A stretch of DNA of 64,000 nt from Trichostrongylus colubriformis (GCA_963978905.1 OZ022256.1:12135501-12199500); one strand, 5' to 3'; positions 23,090-33,559 are shown, counted from the stretch's first letter. Notes: generated by a model not told the origin, from the letters alone. Numbers and translations are program-made.

Positions 23090-23420
23090 AAGAACGACAA
23101 TCGGAACACCAACAGCTCACCATTCGGTACAGGTCTACGTTGACTACGCTCGACCATTTCTGAACAGTTTGGTTCACCGACTACTTCAGTGCACTCGCAC
23201 AGCGCACCACCTCTCGTATTCGACAAGGAAGACGCTACGTAAGCTAGGTGTAGTAGAAGTTGTCCTGGTCCCAGACAGACAACTACCTAGTGGTCAATGG
23301 AATATCGCCGTCATTACCGAGCTGATCCGTAATCCGTAAGGTGTTACCCGAAGTGCTAGTGTTCGTCTACCTGGTTATTTTTCTCGAAGGTCAATCAACC
23401 ATCTTAATCCTCTGGAGCAC
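23090..23420 (+). pseudogene. BEL/Pao integrase remnant with C-terminal tail
   Basis: A short core-like piece (SVQVYVDYARPFLNS) is followed, after a deletion of most of the core, by VVLVPDRQLPSGQWNIAVIT, then ASVRLPGYFSRRSINHLNPL. This is the DUF5641-type tail of BEL/Pao integrases. A stop lies within it. Confidence 0.6.
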
Positions 23421-24749
23421 AGGAAGCTACTAGGTTACGCCGCTTCAAGGTCACGACCCGCCAGAATACAACCATCAAAGGTCGCCAACTCATCTCACTC
23501 CTATACAGAGCCGCTTCCAGTGGATTCCCCCACATAACAGTTTCCTTTTACCCTTCTTTTCTCTGTCCCCTTTTTTCCTCTCCTATAAAATCCCATTTCC
23601 TTCACACTTCCCCGCGGTTGGACGTGCCAGACGACCAATAATTGTACTTCTTGGACTCTCTTCTCTTCACATACACTCTGGAGGTGAGACATGGTAGTTG
23701 CAGCTCTATGCATATGCGACAAGTCCTCGCTCTACTGTGGTCGACGATCAGATGTCCTACCCGAAGATTGTACCGCATGCCGAAGAAGAAGAAACGACGA
23801 TGGTACTCCACGCTATTGCGGAGCCTGTAACGGGAATTCCTTCTATTTCTACGCTGATCGATTCGTCTTCGATACTGTCTGCCATCACTCAGCTGAAAGG
23901 AACTGATACCTCCCATTCGAAGAACTACAGTTTCCCTACATCTTGTCGTCAACGCACCACAAGAGCTCATCGCTCATCATGCACAAGGCAACTTCAACGG
24001 CATAGATACTCCCTCGAAATTCGACGACCACTCGCAGTTACGCAGTTTGCCACCAGCTCAACGTTTGCCCCTTGAAATTCGCACAGTCCCTAACCCTCAC
24101 TGCCAGCTTCGACCACAGTACAAAATCGAACCGTTGGCTACACGAGATCTTGTCATGATCGACGCTTTTATTCGTCTCTCTACATATTCCACCCTGAGAG
24201 ACACTCGTCAATCAGATCACTGCCTACAGAAGCGGACCTCGACTATCCACCAGTCCGTCAGTGTTCCATCTGTCTAATACCCCAAGCATGTAAAGGACTC
24301 CACGCCGCAAACGAGAAGCTAAGGGAATTAACGACCACAGTCGCGCAGAGTCCGGATATTTTGAAAGCTTGCAGAAGAAAAGCTGGCCGATATATATTCG
24401 AAATTATACCATGCTGCTGTACAACATCCAGACTCAAAGAAATATTCCCACCGACCTCCTAAGCCCGCATGTCCTCAACCCCATCGAGGACGATAAGGAA
24501 ATCGTCGACATTCTCGTTCATATGCCATTACATTACCAAGCACACAATTACTCCCAGCTACTGCAACCGCGGGAACCGTAACAGGATTTAGCAAACTCAG
24601 AAGAATCAATTCCGCTTTGGTCCGACTATACAACCCCACTTCGCCCCAGCAGCACCCGTTGACAATACCAGTACCGACGTCAATCCTCCTACCCAGCAGC
24701 CTAAAACTTCGTCTGCCTCTGTGCTCACAAAAATTACTACTACACTATA

Positions 24750-25534
24750 TGTCGCGGATCGCCGCGACGATGGCCTTGGGGGCACCGCGCTCCCCGGCCC
24801 GTCCGCGCTGCGGCGCCGCTTGTCGCGTTATGCGACACGCGGTGGCTCCGCCCTCTGTGGTCGAAGCCGGTATATAAGACCGGCTGCCAGCTGCCAGTCG
24901 GTTTTCACCGGGCAACGTCATGATGCTGCCCGAAATTTGGGGGTGCGGTTTACCCTTGGCTCTCGGGTAGTGGAGCACTGGCACATGAGTTGGCCGGTGT
25001 CCTCCCCTGCTCCCCGACAGGGAGCAGCCTTGGTTGGATCCTCATGCGAGACACCGTCGGCCATATGGCTACGTGATACCAGCCGGATGGGGGTCTAATA
25101 CGTTAGCCGACTGCCGGGAGTCGCCCTAGCGGAGGCGACTTTTGGGAGACAGGTATGGTACAATGTACTCTTGTTAATAAGTGATAAATGTGTATTGTAT
25201 TCTTGTTGTATAATCTATATGTAGCTCACGTGTTATACTTATATCCAGGTTGTGTCTTGTCATGTTTAGTACTGGGGCAGGTTGTCAGTGAAGTGACGTT
25301 TAGGGTTCGACGGCCCTCGGGAAGGTGTTATATATGGTATAGGGAATAGGTCGTTATCCCCTTTGGTCCCCAGGGGGGGCACCCCGCCGGCCGTTGTGGC
25401 GGCCGCCGGGGTGTCTCCGGTGGGGGCGTCTGGGGGGCATCATCAACCATCGGGTGCCTCCTGGATGCGAGAGGTTCGTGTGCGCTAGGACGATGCAACA
25501 CGCGATGTCAAAAGGATGCCTTTGATCTGCGACA
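24750..25534 (+). mobile_element. Solo LTR (785 bp), GC-rich, inserted in the BEL/Pao element
   Basis: It begins TGTCGCGGATC and ends GATCTGCGACA, a near-perfect terminal inverted repeat with TG…CA ends. The flanks are CTATA at 24,745-24,749 and CTATA at 25,535-25,539, a 5 bp target duplication. A TATA box (TATATAAG) is at 24,871. The right part is extremely GC-rich (GCCGCCGGGG). No internal coding region remains, as expected after LTR-LTR recombination. The long frames through it are composition artefacts. Confidence 0.8.
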
Positions 25535-25849
25535 CTATATTCTGTCACGCCGTCCCCTTTGACCCCACCACTTCTACAACTACATTGAGCCCTCGACCCA
25601 CACTTCAAAAAATTCTTTCTGCTATCGTAGCTGAACCTCTAGAAACCCCAACTTTTACGATGACAGTACAGGCAGGCCTCAAGCATCATCAGTAGCTGCT
25701 TTACGCCGACTCATATGGAACGACGCAGTCGAGACGCCGATTCAAGGAGTCCTCGCCACCGTTTACCCATCACCTCCAGCGGACAGACGGCGTGAACACC
25801 AATCGTCGCAAAGTCCCTCGCCGTTTCGACTCTACCCATCCATTGCTTG

Positions 25850-26110
25850 CTATTTCTGCAAGGCCAATCACCTCAATGCAGGATATCCTAACATAGAAAG
25901 CCTTACGATGCGTGCCACTATCGCTGTCATGGAAGGTCGATGCCTCTACTGCATGATGATCCATTCTCCTAAACAATGCCACCTTCTTCTTCACTGCCGA
26001 GTTTGCGATGCACCCGACCATCACCCAGCAGTGTGCTCAGGAAGCCTCTACCTCATACGCGACATCGGCTCCAGTGATCTCTTCTTCGACGCCATACGAG
26101 AATTTCCACG
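25850..26110 (+). pseudogene. Second gag-like zinc-knuckle cluster, out of BEL order
   Basis: The frame reads SIACYFCKANHLNAGYPNIE, then MEGRCLYCMMIHSPKQCHLL and LHCRVCDAPDHHPAVC. This is a full BEL/Pao gag zinc-knuckle signature, but it lies downstream of the integrase tail and just before the 3' LTR. It is more complete than the gag cluster at 19.1 kb. It is probably gag from a second BEL/Pao copy nested or recombined here. The 23.5-25.8 kb stretch between may be its earlier gag. Confidence 0.55.
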
Positions 26111-26485
26111 CCATTCGTCGTTAGGATGTGTACTCGAGATGGAATGGTTAGATGTTTGGTCGTTTGGTTTTTAACGTCGATATACAGCAGTCTTCCACAG
26201 TTTGTGTGATCCTCATTGTACATAATGCATATAATTCCTCATATATTTGTCTCGCCAATTGTAGTATTTGTTGTCGTTTACTCTGTATTGCTCTCTCCTC
26301 TCCTTAGGACCCTTAAGGTCCTCCCAATATTGTGGAGTGACATATACATATTTGATCAGTATTCAATCACCACTTCAATAAACGCAATAAGGTTGAGCGG
26401 AAATTTACGAGTACCCCTTGCAATCATCGTCACTTCAACGTACCCTGTCGCAGTTCCGGCGCTTCTCTTTGCCCGCTCAGTGTGT

Positions 26486-27113
26486 GTGACTTGCGTAGAC
26501 CTTCCCTTGGTATACATATAGCATGCGACGGAAGGAAACTGCGCTCGGGCCGGTCCGTCCTTCAAACATCATAGCTCAACGCCCAGTGTAAACGGTCACA
26601 GCCACGTGGAGCGCGGGAAAGTATCGATCCGTTTGGTTTCCGCCAAGCCAAGTCAGTCGCCGTCGTCCTTAGCGGCTGTCTCCTCAACATCTGCCAATGC
26701 CAGACGTCTGAAGATACCGTCGTCTCAAGAAAAAGATCCACTACAAGGACGTCTTCATTAGCCTGGTGGACCGAACATGCTACCCTTCTTCCCTCGCTCC
26801 AGGATTCCTTCGGATCAACCAGTCCCTACGTGAGTCAGTTATATATGCCATAGTAGTTGCGTCATTTAATCCTCTTGTCTTTGGTTTCCTCATATTCTAT
26901 TCGCTGTCATGTTATTCCTCTGTTTTATCGTATTGATTGTATTTCTTATAAATCGGTAGTATAACTTAGTGTTCTGTAGTGTAGCGATACCTCACAGCAG
27001 TAATAGCATCTCTAATGGTAGCCTCTCACAACAGCGGCTAGGAACAGGTCACTGGTAGCCCGCGCATACGTCACATAGCATTCTCCTAGTACGCGACAGG
27101 TACCCTCGGAAAG
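26486..27113 (+). repeat. 3' LTR of the BEL/Pao element
   Basis: It is the partner of 16,149-16,630, longer by an internal segment. It ends at TACGCGACAGGTACCCTC, after which the sequence returns to block DNA that matches 58,320 onwards in block 3. Confidence 0.7.
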
Positions 27114-27531
27114 CTGCAAAGATATGGCAGGGAAATAAAAAGGAGCTGAGCTGTGAAGTTTGGCATCATACTGTGCATCCTCCTAACCTATCTTGTTCTC
27201 CTAGTATCACTACTCCATAATCGGGGCTGAGCGTTACATTAAAAGAAAAAAACAAATTTCATGATCTAGCTCCTCTCAAATCGTACCCATGATTTTTCCA
27301 AGTCATACCTTTTGGACTCCTAGGCAGAGGGCATTCAGCAGTTGTTCCTAGTCATTGGAGGTGAATGGTAGAATAGGATGATGATTATATTGCCTATTTA
27401 TATCTATGGGCTTTAAAGCAACAACGTTATGAAAAAAGTGGCATGTGTCACAAGGCCTGTGCACCTACCTAATTGGTCAGGCTGAGGATATTAGGCCAAT
27501 AACTCAGGCATGTAACACGAGGAATACCAAC

Positions 27532-28035
27532 CTCTGTGTGAACGTGTCGTGGAGTTTCCCAGTAAAAAATATGGCCATACGATTAATTCCGATCAGGAAC
27601 ATCAGACATGATGTGAAATAGAGGACTCCAAAATTAGCAAAAGTAGCAATTACATCTAATAGAAAAAAAACGCTTTCTTCCATGTTCTCAATAAATAAAC
27701 GTTGTATCACAATGACAACGCCCAACATAATAATACTTATGTTAAAAAGTAGTATAATCGAATAATAAGGCTTCTGAAAGATTGTCACGTGCAAAACACA
27801 GCTCTAACTGGTGTTCACTCAGATTCACTGGTGTTAGTGTACAACCTCAAAAACTAACTTTCAATAAGTCGCGTTTTTTGACTAATAGTGCCGCTACCAC
27901 GAAGTTGAGCACACCAGAGGAAATTCCCAGGAACGGTATAATACCGTATTCGAGCAAATCGCAAGCAAATTCGAGTCCTGAAAATTTGTTCTTTTGTAAA
28001 ACACTATCTGGTAGAGAAAACTGTCAAGATAGAGA
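27532..28035 (-). CDS. Serpentine 7TM receptor, copy 1, first exons
   Basis: Exon 1 runs leftwards to 27,859 and encodes CDLLEYGIIPFLGISSGVLN then FVVAALLVKKRDLLK (first membrane helix), ending at a GTTAGT donor. Exon 2 (27,773-27,532, 242 bp, after CTTTCAG) encodes KPYYSIILLFNISIIMLGVV and, further on, NFGVLYFTSCLMFLIGINRM with HDTFT (helices two and three). The layout and the LIGINRM motif at the end of helix three fit nematode chemoreceptor-type GPCRs. I cannot assign the subfamily. No start codon is clear. The later exons seem to be separated by the BEL/Pao insertion, so this copy is probably broken. Confidence 0.6.
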
Positions 28036-28097
28036 CTCCATCAAGGAGTCTTGTGTTTAACCATGTAAAAAGATGGCGAAAACGTAACGAAAACGCG

Positions 28098-28256
28098 TTC
28101 ATATTTTATTATACAATGTCGTCGGCAGGGCATGGCTCTCCGCCTGTTGCCACCCTGTCTCGCCGCCTGCCTCGCCTCTGCACCTCCCTTTTCCACTTTC
28201 CTATCTGCCTGTGAACGCAGCTATGTCCTGCCGGCGCAAAGTATGAACGTAGCCCA
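28098..28256. repeat. GC-rich palindromic MITE, family P, copy 3
   Basis: GCGTTCATATTTTA … GTCGGCAGGGCATGG at the left pairs with CCTGCCGGCGCAAAGTATGA at the right. It is collinear with 60,138-60,298 in block 3. Confidence 0.6.
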
Positions 28257-28847
28257 AGGAAAACATACGCCGCCTGCTCGTAAACGATACCTGGTAACAT
28301 TTCGCCATAGGTCAGAGAAAAGGCTAGTTTGTCAGTGAATGGTGATTGTTGCGTATCGACTGTGAGACGATGAACTGTTACAGACTGTAGTCGGACTTGA
28401 TATTATGGGTAATCTGAAAGAATTTAACAAGCATTTTCATTCTCTGACCTTCATTCTCAATGGCGCAGAATGTGCGTCATGACTGTTCAGCTAAGCCATC
28501 TCGCCACGCACTTGCGTTGCGCGCTCATAATGCCTCACTTGTGCCGCGACCGCTGCCTCTTTTGGGTGACGCTTGGGACAGACGGTCAGTAGGGCCACTA
28601 GGTCACGCGATGACCATGCACATCCCTTAAATCGTCCTAAACATCCCTTAAATCATCATCATTCATCAATAAAACGGAACAGACTTGCAAGGAGGACACG
28701 ATTTACATGAATAACTTGTCTGAATTATTTATGTCACAGAGAAAAAGCCAGAGGCTGTCACAGGGTCACGGTCTAGATCCGTGTATGACAACCTACACCA
28801 GCCTCTTCGCGTCGCCTGACCTCGTTGGACCGTCATGAAGCACAACG

Positions 28848-29506
28848 TGTTTTGAACTGCATCACGCTTCAATAAGGTCTTGGTGGTTCTGTGGTAGCAG
28901 ACGCTATGCAACATCTATAGAACTATTCATTTTACTAACACAATAACATGACTGACATAATAACAACTCCGTACAACTGGAAGAAGGGTTCTTCGTCTAC
29001 CTGAAAGGAGTGGTGGGAAGCTCAAGCAGGATATAGGTGTTTAGGTTAATTGGCAGGTTCGTTGTACGTTCCGTGTTTATTGCATGTCGGCGTTGTGAGG
29101 CCTTAGTGGCAGTTCCTTCAGGTGCTTTTTTTATTCATTTTACCTCGCTTATCGAGGCTTAAGGTTAGAGCCGTCCTTATGGACGGGTAGATTAAGTTAC
29201 TTATTGGAGAGCTGGAGGAGCGCCGGTGAAGAGCTGGATGCGACTGCCCCAAGCTCCCTGGAGAGCGGTCTTTATACCCAGTTTTGGGGGCGGTATTTAT
29301 ACCCAATCTAGTGGGCGGTACAGGCCCCTCCTTATTACCGTGCCGCTGGAAGCCGCTGATGACTCAATGGGCGTCTCGCGTAGGCCAGTGCCGCCGCTAA
29401 ACTGACTGCCGAGCTTACGGGGGACCTGCCGCCGCCGAACCAACTTGAGGGGACTTCCCAGGAATCATGACGGGGAGTCATGGGATCATGACGGGGAGTC
29501 ATGACA
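28848..29506 (-). mobile_element. Solo LTR (659 bp) with its empty site in block 3
   Basis: It starts TGTTTTGAACTGC, ends AGTCATGACA, and is flanked by CAACG at 28,843-28,847 and 29,507-29,511. Block 3 shows the uninterrupted site (GTCATGAAACACAACGAATA at 60,659-60,678). Read on the minus strand it has a TATAAATA at 29,301-29,294 and an AATAAA at 29,135-29,130, in the order expected for U3-R-U5. A 20-base direct repeat near the right end contains CATGACGGGGAGTCATG twice. Confidence 0.85.
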
Positions 29507-29666
29507 CAACGAATAGCATATAGACTTCCGATTCATTCATCGTCGTAAAAATGCATGTTGTCAAGCATCCAAGTATGCAACCCATAAAACCTCTCTATCG
29601 TTTTCCAACACCCAGATTGGGCTTTTGAAAGTTTCAAGTAATCACGGACTCTATGAAAGTGAAATT

Positions 29667-30010
29667 AGAGGCAGTGGTAGACGAAATGTGGGTAACGCGA
29701 ACTCCTAAAGTGAGTGACGCGAATGAAAGCTAGGAGTCTAAGAAGACTACATGTGGTGAAATTTCCGATGAAAAAGTGTGCCCCCGGCCTTCATAAAAAA
29801 CGTGTTCTTCAATGGCTACCTTTTTCCCAGCCCGCCCCTTTTTTCGGTTCGACCCGCTCCATTTGGGAATAAACGGCGGGGAGGCCTTATTTCTCGGGTT
29901 TTTGACCGTTTTATTCCGTTTTTGTTCCATTTTGCACTAGAGCACGTCGACCTTCATATGTGATTATCTTGCCATATACGTCCTAAATCACCTCTATTAC
30001 TGCCTCTAAA
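29667..30010. mobile_element. MITE-like element, TT-type termini, copy in block 1
   Basis: The ends AGAGGCAGTGGTAG and CTATTACTGCCTCT are inverted. The interior shares a centre with the copies at 51,223-51,589 and 60,840-61,211 (TTTTTTCGG…GAATAAACGG…TTTGACCGTTT). It does not encode a protein. Confidence 0.6.
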
Positions 30011-30086
30011 ATTAGTTTACCATAGAGAAAACAGGATGAGTTCCGGAATCGAGTGAGTGTTTCGTTCAAAGTAACAAAGGAAAAGT

Positions 30087-30632
30087 GTGTTTCAGACTTC
30101 CTAGAAATTGAAGAAGAAACCACTGATTTTGTTTCATGGTAGTAGTTGTAGAGATCTGGACGAGATGCATATCAACATGGATGAGATCCACTATTAAAAT
30201 TAGGATTGTGGAAGAGTGTTCAGCAAGGCTCTGACTCATTTGATAGAAGAGCTTAGTGTATGTATTATGGTGGCGCAAAAGTTTTACATTAAATTTTCGT
30301 GTGATTTCTTTGCTTTCGAGTTTATTGAGTACTAACTGGAGAAGTGATTTACAGCTTACTCCGACGATTTTCTTGAAATGCATGTAAAGTCTTGCTCTGT
30401 TGCAGCAGGAGTAGGTTCAAATTAAAGCACCCATATTTGAACACGTAGTTTTTCTTCACAAGTGGCTTCAGGATTGCCAGTTGAGGAAACAGCTGTTAAT
30501 ATTTGTACTGCAGTCACTGAGGATGTCACCTATCATTTTATAGCATTCCGCTGCACCAATCGTTTTGGATATGAAGATAAGAATCTTATTCACCCACCTA
30601 CAAGTACAGGTAATTTAGCGCCTCCTGAATAG
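30087..30632 (+). CDS. Small unrecognised gene, copy 1 (exons incomplete)
   Basis: Likely exons are about 30,092-30,138 (after TGTTTCAG, FLEIEEETTDFVS, donor GTAGTA), about 30,348-30,371 (after TTTACAG, YSDDFLEMH, donor GTAAAG) and a last exon 30,472-30,632 (after GGCTTCAG) encoding LPVEETAVNICTAVTEDVTY, then HFIAFRCTNRFGYEDKNLIH and a short tail before TAG. Copies with the same reading frames occur at 31,085-30,925 (inverted), 51.96 kb and 61.3-63.3 kb, which supports real coding. The two or more cysteines and size suggest a small secreted protein, but no start exon or family is recognised, and exon phases are not fully reconciled. Confidence 0.45.
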
Positions 30633-31192
30633 GAAGATTCCCCTGGAGGTTTGCAAGCAAATCAAAAAACTTCCCAAAGTAATAGCAACACTTATTGTGT
30701 CCATACTTCAATTGGTACACTACCAAACTGTCACTGCTCCTAGAAACTGCAAACATTTCGGGTGCCTTACCAGACTCACTGAGTTGGTGAGGCACCCGAA
30801 ATGTTTGCAGTTTCTAGGAGCAGTGACAGTTTGGTAGTGTACCAATTGAAGTATGGACACAATAAGTGTTGCTATTACTTTGGGAAGTTTTTTGATTTGC
30901 TTGCAAACCTCCAGGGGAATCTTCCTATTCAGGAGGCGCCCAATCACCTGTACCTGTAGGTGGGTGAATAAGATTCTTATCTTCATATCCAAAATGATTG
31001 GTGCAGCGGAATACTATAAAATGATAGGTGACATCCTCAGTGGTTGCAGTGCAAATAGTAACAGCTGTTTCCTCAACTGGCAATCCTGAAGCCACTTGTA
31101 AAGAAAAACTACGTGTTCAAATATGGGTGCTTTAATTTGAACCTACTCCTGCTGCAACAGAGCAAGACTTTATATGCATTTCAAGAAAATCG
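30364..31192. repeat. Long palindrome with about 414 bp arms
   Basis: The arms meet near 30,778. The inner roughly 150 bp are almost identical (GTCACTGCTCCTAGAAACTG and its inverse), while the outer part differs by several percent, for example around 30,500-30,620 against 30,930-31,060. The uneven divergence argues against a simple assembly fold-over, though it does not exclude one. Confidence 0.85.
30925..31085 (-). CDS. Inverted copy of the small gene's last exon
   Basis: This 161 bp exon has the same length as 30,472-30,632, the same GGCTTCAG acceptor, and an intact frame to TAG (EETAVTICTATTEDVTYHFI, ending TGTGDWAPPE). Several differences from the plus-strand copy change residues (N to T, R to H, S to G). 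It lacks upstream exons beyond the palindrome, so it may be unexpressed. Confidence 0.4.
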
Positions 31193-31957
31193 TCACATCG
31201 TTATACTGACACACCCATGGGTAATTCAGGGACCAAGTGCATGGAAATTTAGTGACTATACTCTTTGAAATCGATACAGTATGTCTTGTGTTTTCTTAGG
31301 ATCACAAAAATAACGTAAATTGTGCATTTGTTTCGACAGGAATAAATATGAAAAATTTGCTTAAAGGCAGTGATAAGGGTAATTCAGCCCGAATATGGAA
31401 GGATCATCAAATATGAAGGTCGACGTGCTTAAGGGCACACCTCGCGAAAAATTGTGAGAGCCATCGCGCGTGTTACAGGATGTAGATGCCCTGGTTTACC
31501 CTCTAGTGAAGAAAAATGAATCGAAACCCCTGAAAACCACCAAAAATAAAGCTCCCTGCCCTCAGTCCTCCTACGAGTATTGGAGATTATAGAAGAGCTT
31601 TTCCTCGATGATATCGCGCAAAATGCTACAATATCACCTGTTCTTCCCCGTTGAAGCTACCTTCGCTATTGATATCGCTGCCTTATCTTGTCTTATCGCA
31701 AGTTTCCCTCCGTCTGAGTGATTCGGCTCGGTGGGCTCAACTCTGCTCAGGTCGACCAGGCCGTACGCGGCGGGGGTGAGCCGTGGCGCCGCGAAAAGGG
31801 TGCAATCTTTACAACTATCCAAAGGTATACCTGCCCTGCGAAGTTAAGGACCATATTGATCATCGCGTGGTGTGCTTTAATAGTACAGTGAAGAGAAAAC
31901 GAAGCGAAACGGTCTAGATTTCGGAGCTCGTTAGCGGGTCTACTGTCATGTGACCGG

Positions 31958-32047
31958 TAATTTCCACCCACCTTGCTAATTTGCTTCTGGGAGCTCATAA
32001 GGGTAAAAAGACAAATGGGCTCCCAGCAGCAAAATAGCAAGGTGGGT
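31958..32047. repeat. Imperfect inverted repeat, about 32 bp arms
   Basis: CCACCCACCTTGCTAATTTG and the reverse complement of AGCAAAATAGCAAGGTGGGT pair across a loop of about 25 bases. Confidence 0.7.
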
Positions 32048-32068
32048 GGTAATTGCCTGTCATAATCG

Positions 32069-32269
32069 TTGTTCCGCTCTCGCAGAAAAACGACTCGGCG
32101 GTTGGAACTGGAGACATATCACATTAACAGAATACCAGGATTACGTAGTGCTAAATCTTCAAAGGGAAAAATAACCCGTAGCTTTCAGCAGTTTTTCCCA
32201 CATGTGTGTAACGATACCACTAGGAAAGCCCAGAAGCCATTTGAAGATTTTTATCATCCTGAATCGTGA
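32069..32269 (+). CDS. Open frame of 66 codons, possible terminal exon, unrecognised
   Basis: The frame (RRLELETYHINRIPGLRSAK … FQQFFPHVCNDTTRKAQKPF) has protein-like composition and ends in TGA. An upstream CTCTCGCAG could serve as acceptor, although the frame from it would need checking. No family is recognised. Confidence 0.2.
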   Translation: MFRSRRKTTRRLELETYHINRIPGLRSAKSSKGKITRSFQQFFPHVCNDTTRKAQKPFEDFYHPES

Positions 32270-32380
32270 AGTCCTAAAAGCGAGTGCTTCCTCATTGCAG
32301 CAGCTCTCAGCTCCTCAACCATATCTTTCCCTCTTAAATTACACAGTAACCATTAGGTATTAGTGAAAATACACCCTACT

Positions 32381-33004
32381 TATTCAACGAAAATTACCAT
32401 CCCCTTTCCCCTGCACGTTTTCAGTTAAACTCTCAAAATCGAATAATTGAAGCACGAGAGACGACAAGGAACAGCGTTGTTTCGAGGAAGTGGGCAACGC
32501 CAACATCCATCCCTCTAATTTTGCGACCTTTTCGCTTATTCAACGAAAATCACATTCATCTTTCCCCTGAAGGTTTTCAGTTAAACTCTCAAAATCGAAT
32601 ATTTAGAAGCACGAGAGACGACAAAGAACAGCGCTGTTTCGAGGAAGTTGGCAACGCCAACATCCATCCCACTAATTTTGCGACCTTTTCGCTTATTCAA
32701 CGAAAATTACCATTCATCTTTCCCCTGAAGGTTTTCAGTTAAACTCTCAAAATCGAATATTTAGAAGCACGAGAGACGACAAAGAACAGCGTTGTTTCGA
32801 GGAAGTTGGCAACGCCAACATCCATCCCTCTAATTTTGCGACCTTTTCGCTTATTCAACGAAAATTACCATTCATCTTTCCCCTGAAGGTTTTCAGTTAA
32901 ACTCTCAAAATCGAATATTTAGAAGCACGAGAGACGACAAAGAACAGCGTTGTTTTGAGGATGTTGGCAACGTCAACATCCATCCCTCTAATTTTGCGAC
33001 CGTT
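32381..33004. repeat. Tandem repeat, about 157 bp x 4
   Basis: Units start with TATTCAACGAAAAT at 32,381, 32,537, 32,694 and 32,852. They share GAAGCACGAGAGACGACAA and AACGCCAACATCCATCCC, with a few percent divergence. The frames within are incidental. Confidence 0.9.
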
Positions 33005-33375
33005 CGGCTAGCTCAGATTACGACACTTCATATTGCCCGCGTGTTCACGTCATTTGTAGTGTCTGGTTCATGTTTCGAAGTCAAACAGGTGATCTTCCAT
33101 ATAAAGAAACACCAAAACAGAGGCCAATGAAACGCTCGTTCAGTAATTCTCGACCCATGTTGCATTATGGCTCGAAATAGTGAGATTTCAAATTGCATAA
33201 TTGCAGTTCATATTAGTATTACAAGACAATGACGAAATCATAGAAAAAAATTGGCTGAAGGTAGCACAACAAAATGAATAAATTATATACAATGAAAAAT
33301 CAAAAGCATATGTTGCCGCTTAGGCGCGGTGCATTTTCTCCGCAAAAATTCGTCGATTACCATTTTTCAAAACAC

Positions 33376-33521
33376 CAGGTGAGCTTCGCGATCTACATCG
33401 CGTTACGGGGCACCGGTGCGAAGCGGGCTGTGGGCGAAATGATGTAAACAGGTGAGCTTCGCGATCTACATCGCGTTACGGGACACCGGTGCGAAGCGGG
33501 CTGTGGGCGAAATGATGTAAA
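33376..33521. repeat. Two-copy 73 bp tandem repeat
   Basis: CAGGTGAGCTTCGCGATCTA begins both units (33,376 and 33,449). They differ at essentially one base. Confidence 0.9.
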
Positions 33522-33559
33522 AGAAATTGCACAGCAATGTGGTTTGGCGGAAATCAATA

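Larger units (their letters stand above)
16149..27113 (+). mobile_element. Decayed BEL/Pao LTR retrotransposon with nested insertions
   Basis: It is bounded by two related repeats (about 16,149-16,630 and 26,486-27,113) that share GTGACTTGCGT near the start and TAGTACGCGACAGGTACCCT at the end. Inside, in order on the plus strand, are gag (17.99-19.3 kb), an aspartic protease motif (20.98 and 21.13 kb), reverse transcriptase (21.77-22.07 kb), RNase H (22.5-22.8 kb) and the C-terminal integrase tail (23.1-23.42 kb). This is the BEL/Pao gene order. Many frameshifts and stops, plus a mostly missing integrase core, show it is dead. Block 3 lacks it. Confidence 0.8.
9778..31200. repeat. Segmental duplication, block 1
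   Basis: This block is collinear with 52,612-63,900 (block 3) in the same orientation. Matching anchors include 9781/52,615, 10,220/52,980, 11,590/55,020, 12,053/55,383, 14,140/56,230, 15,380/56,890, 27,120/58,325, 27,500/59,580, 28,100/60,135, 29,640/60,830, 30,460/61,670 and 30,600/63,280. Large length differences come from insertions, chiefly the BEL/Pao element in block 1 and the MITE array in block 3. Divergence at anchors is visible but modest (perhaps 80-90% by eye). Confidence 0.8.

Noticed and set aside
24721..25098. 125-codon arginine- and glycine-rich frame
   Set aside because: It falls inside the GC-rich solo LTR and crosses its left boundary; composition explains it.
24750..25534. 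Mutator-type element with 9 bp ACACTATAT duplication
   Set aside because: The alternative reading with TG…CA ends, 11 bp inverted ends and a 5 bp CTATA duplication is more consistent and fits a solo LTR.
32381..33004. Possible CRISPR-like spacing of repeats
   Set aside because: Units are 157 bp direct copies without unique spacers, in a eukaryotic genome.
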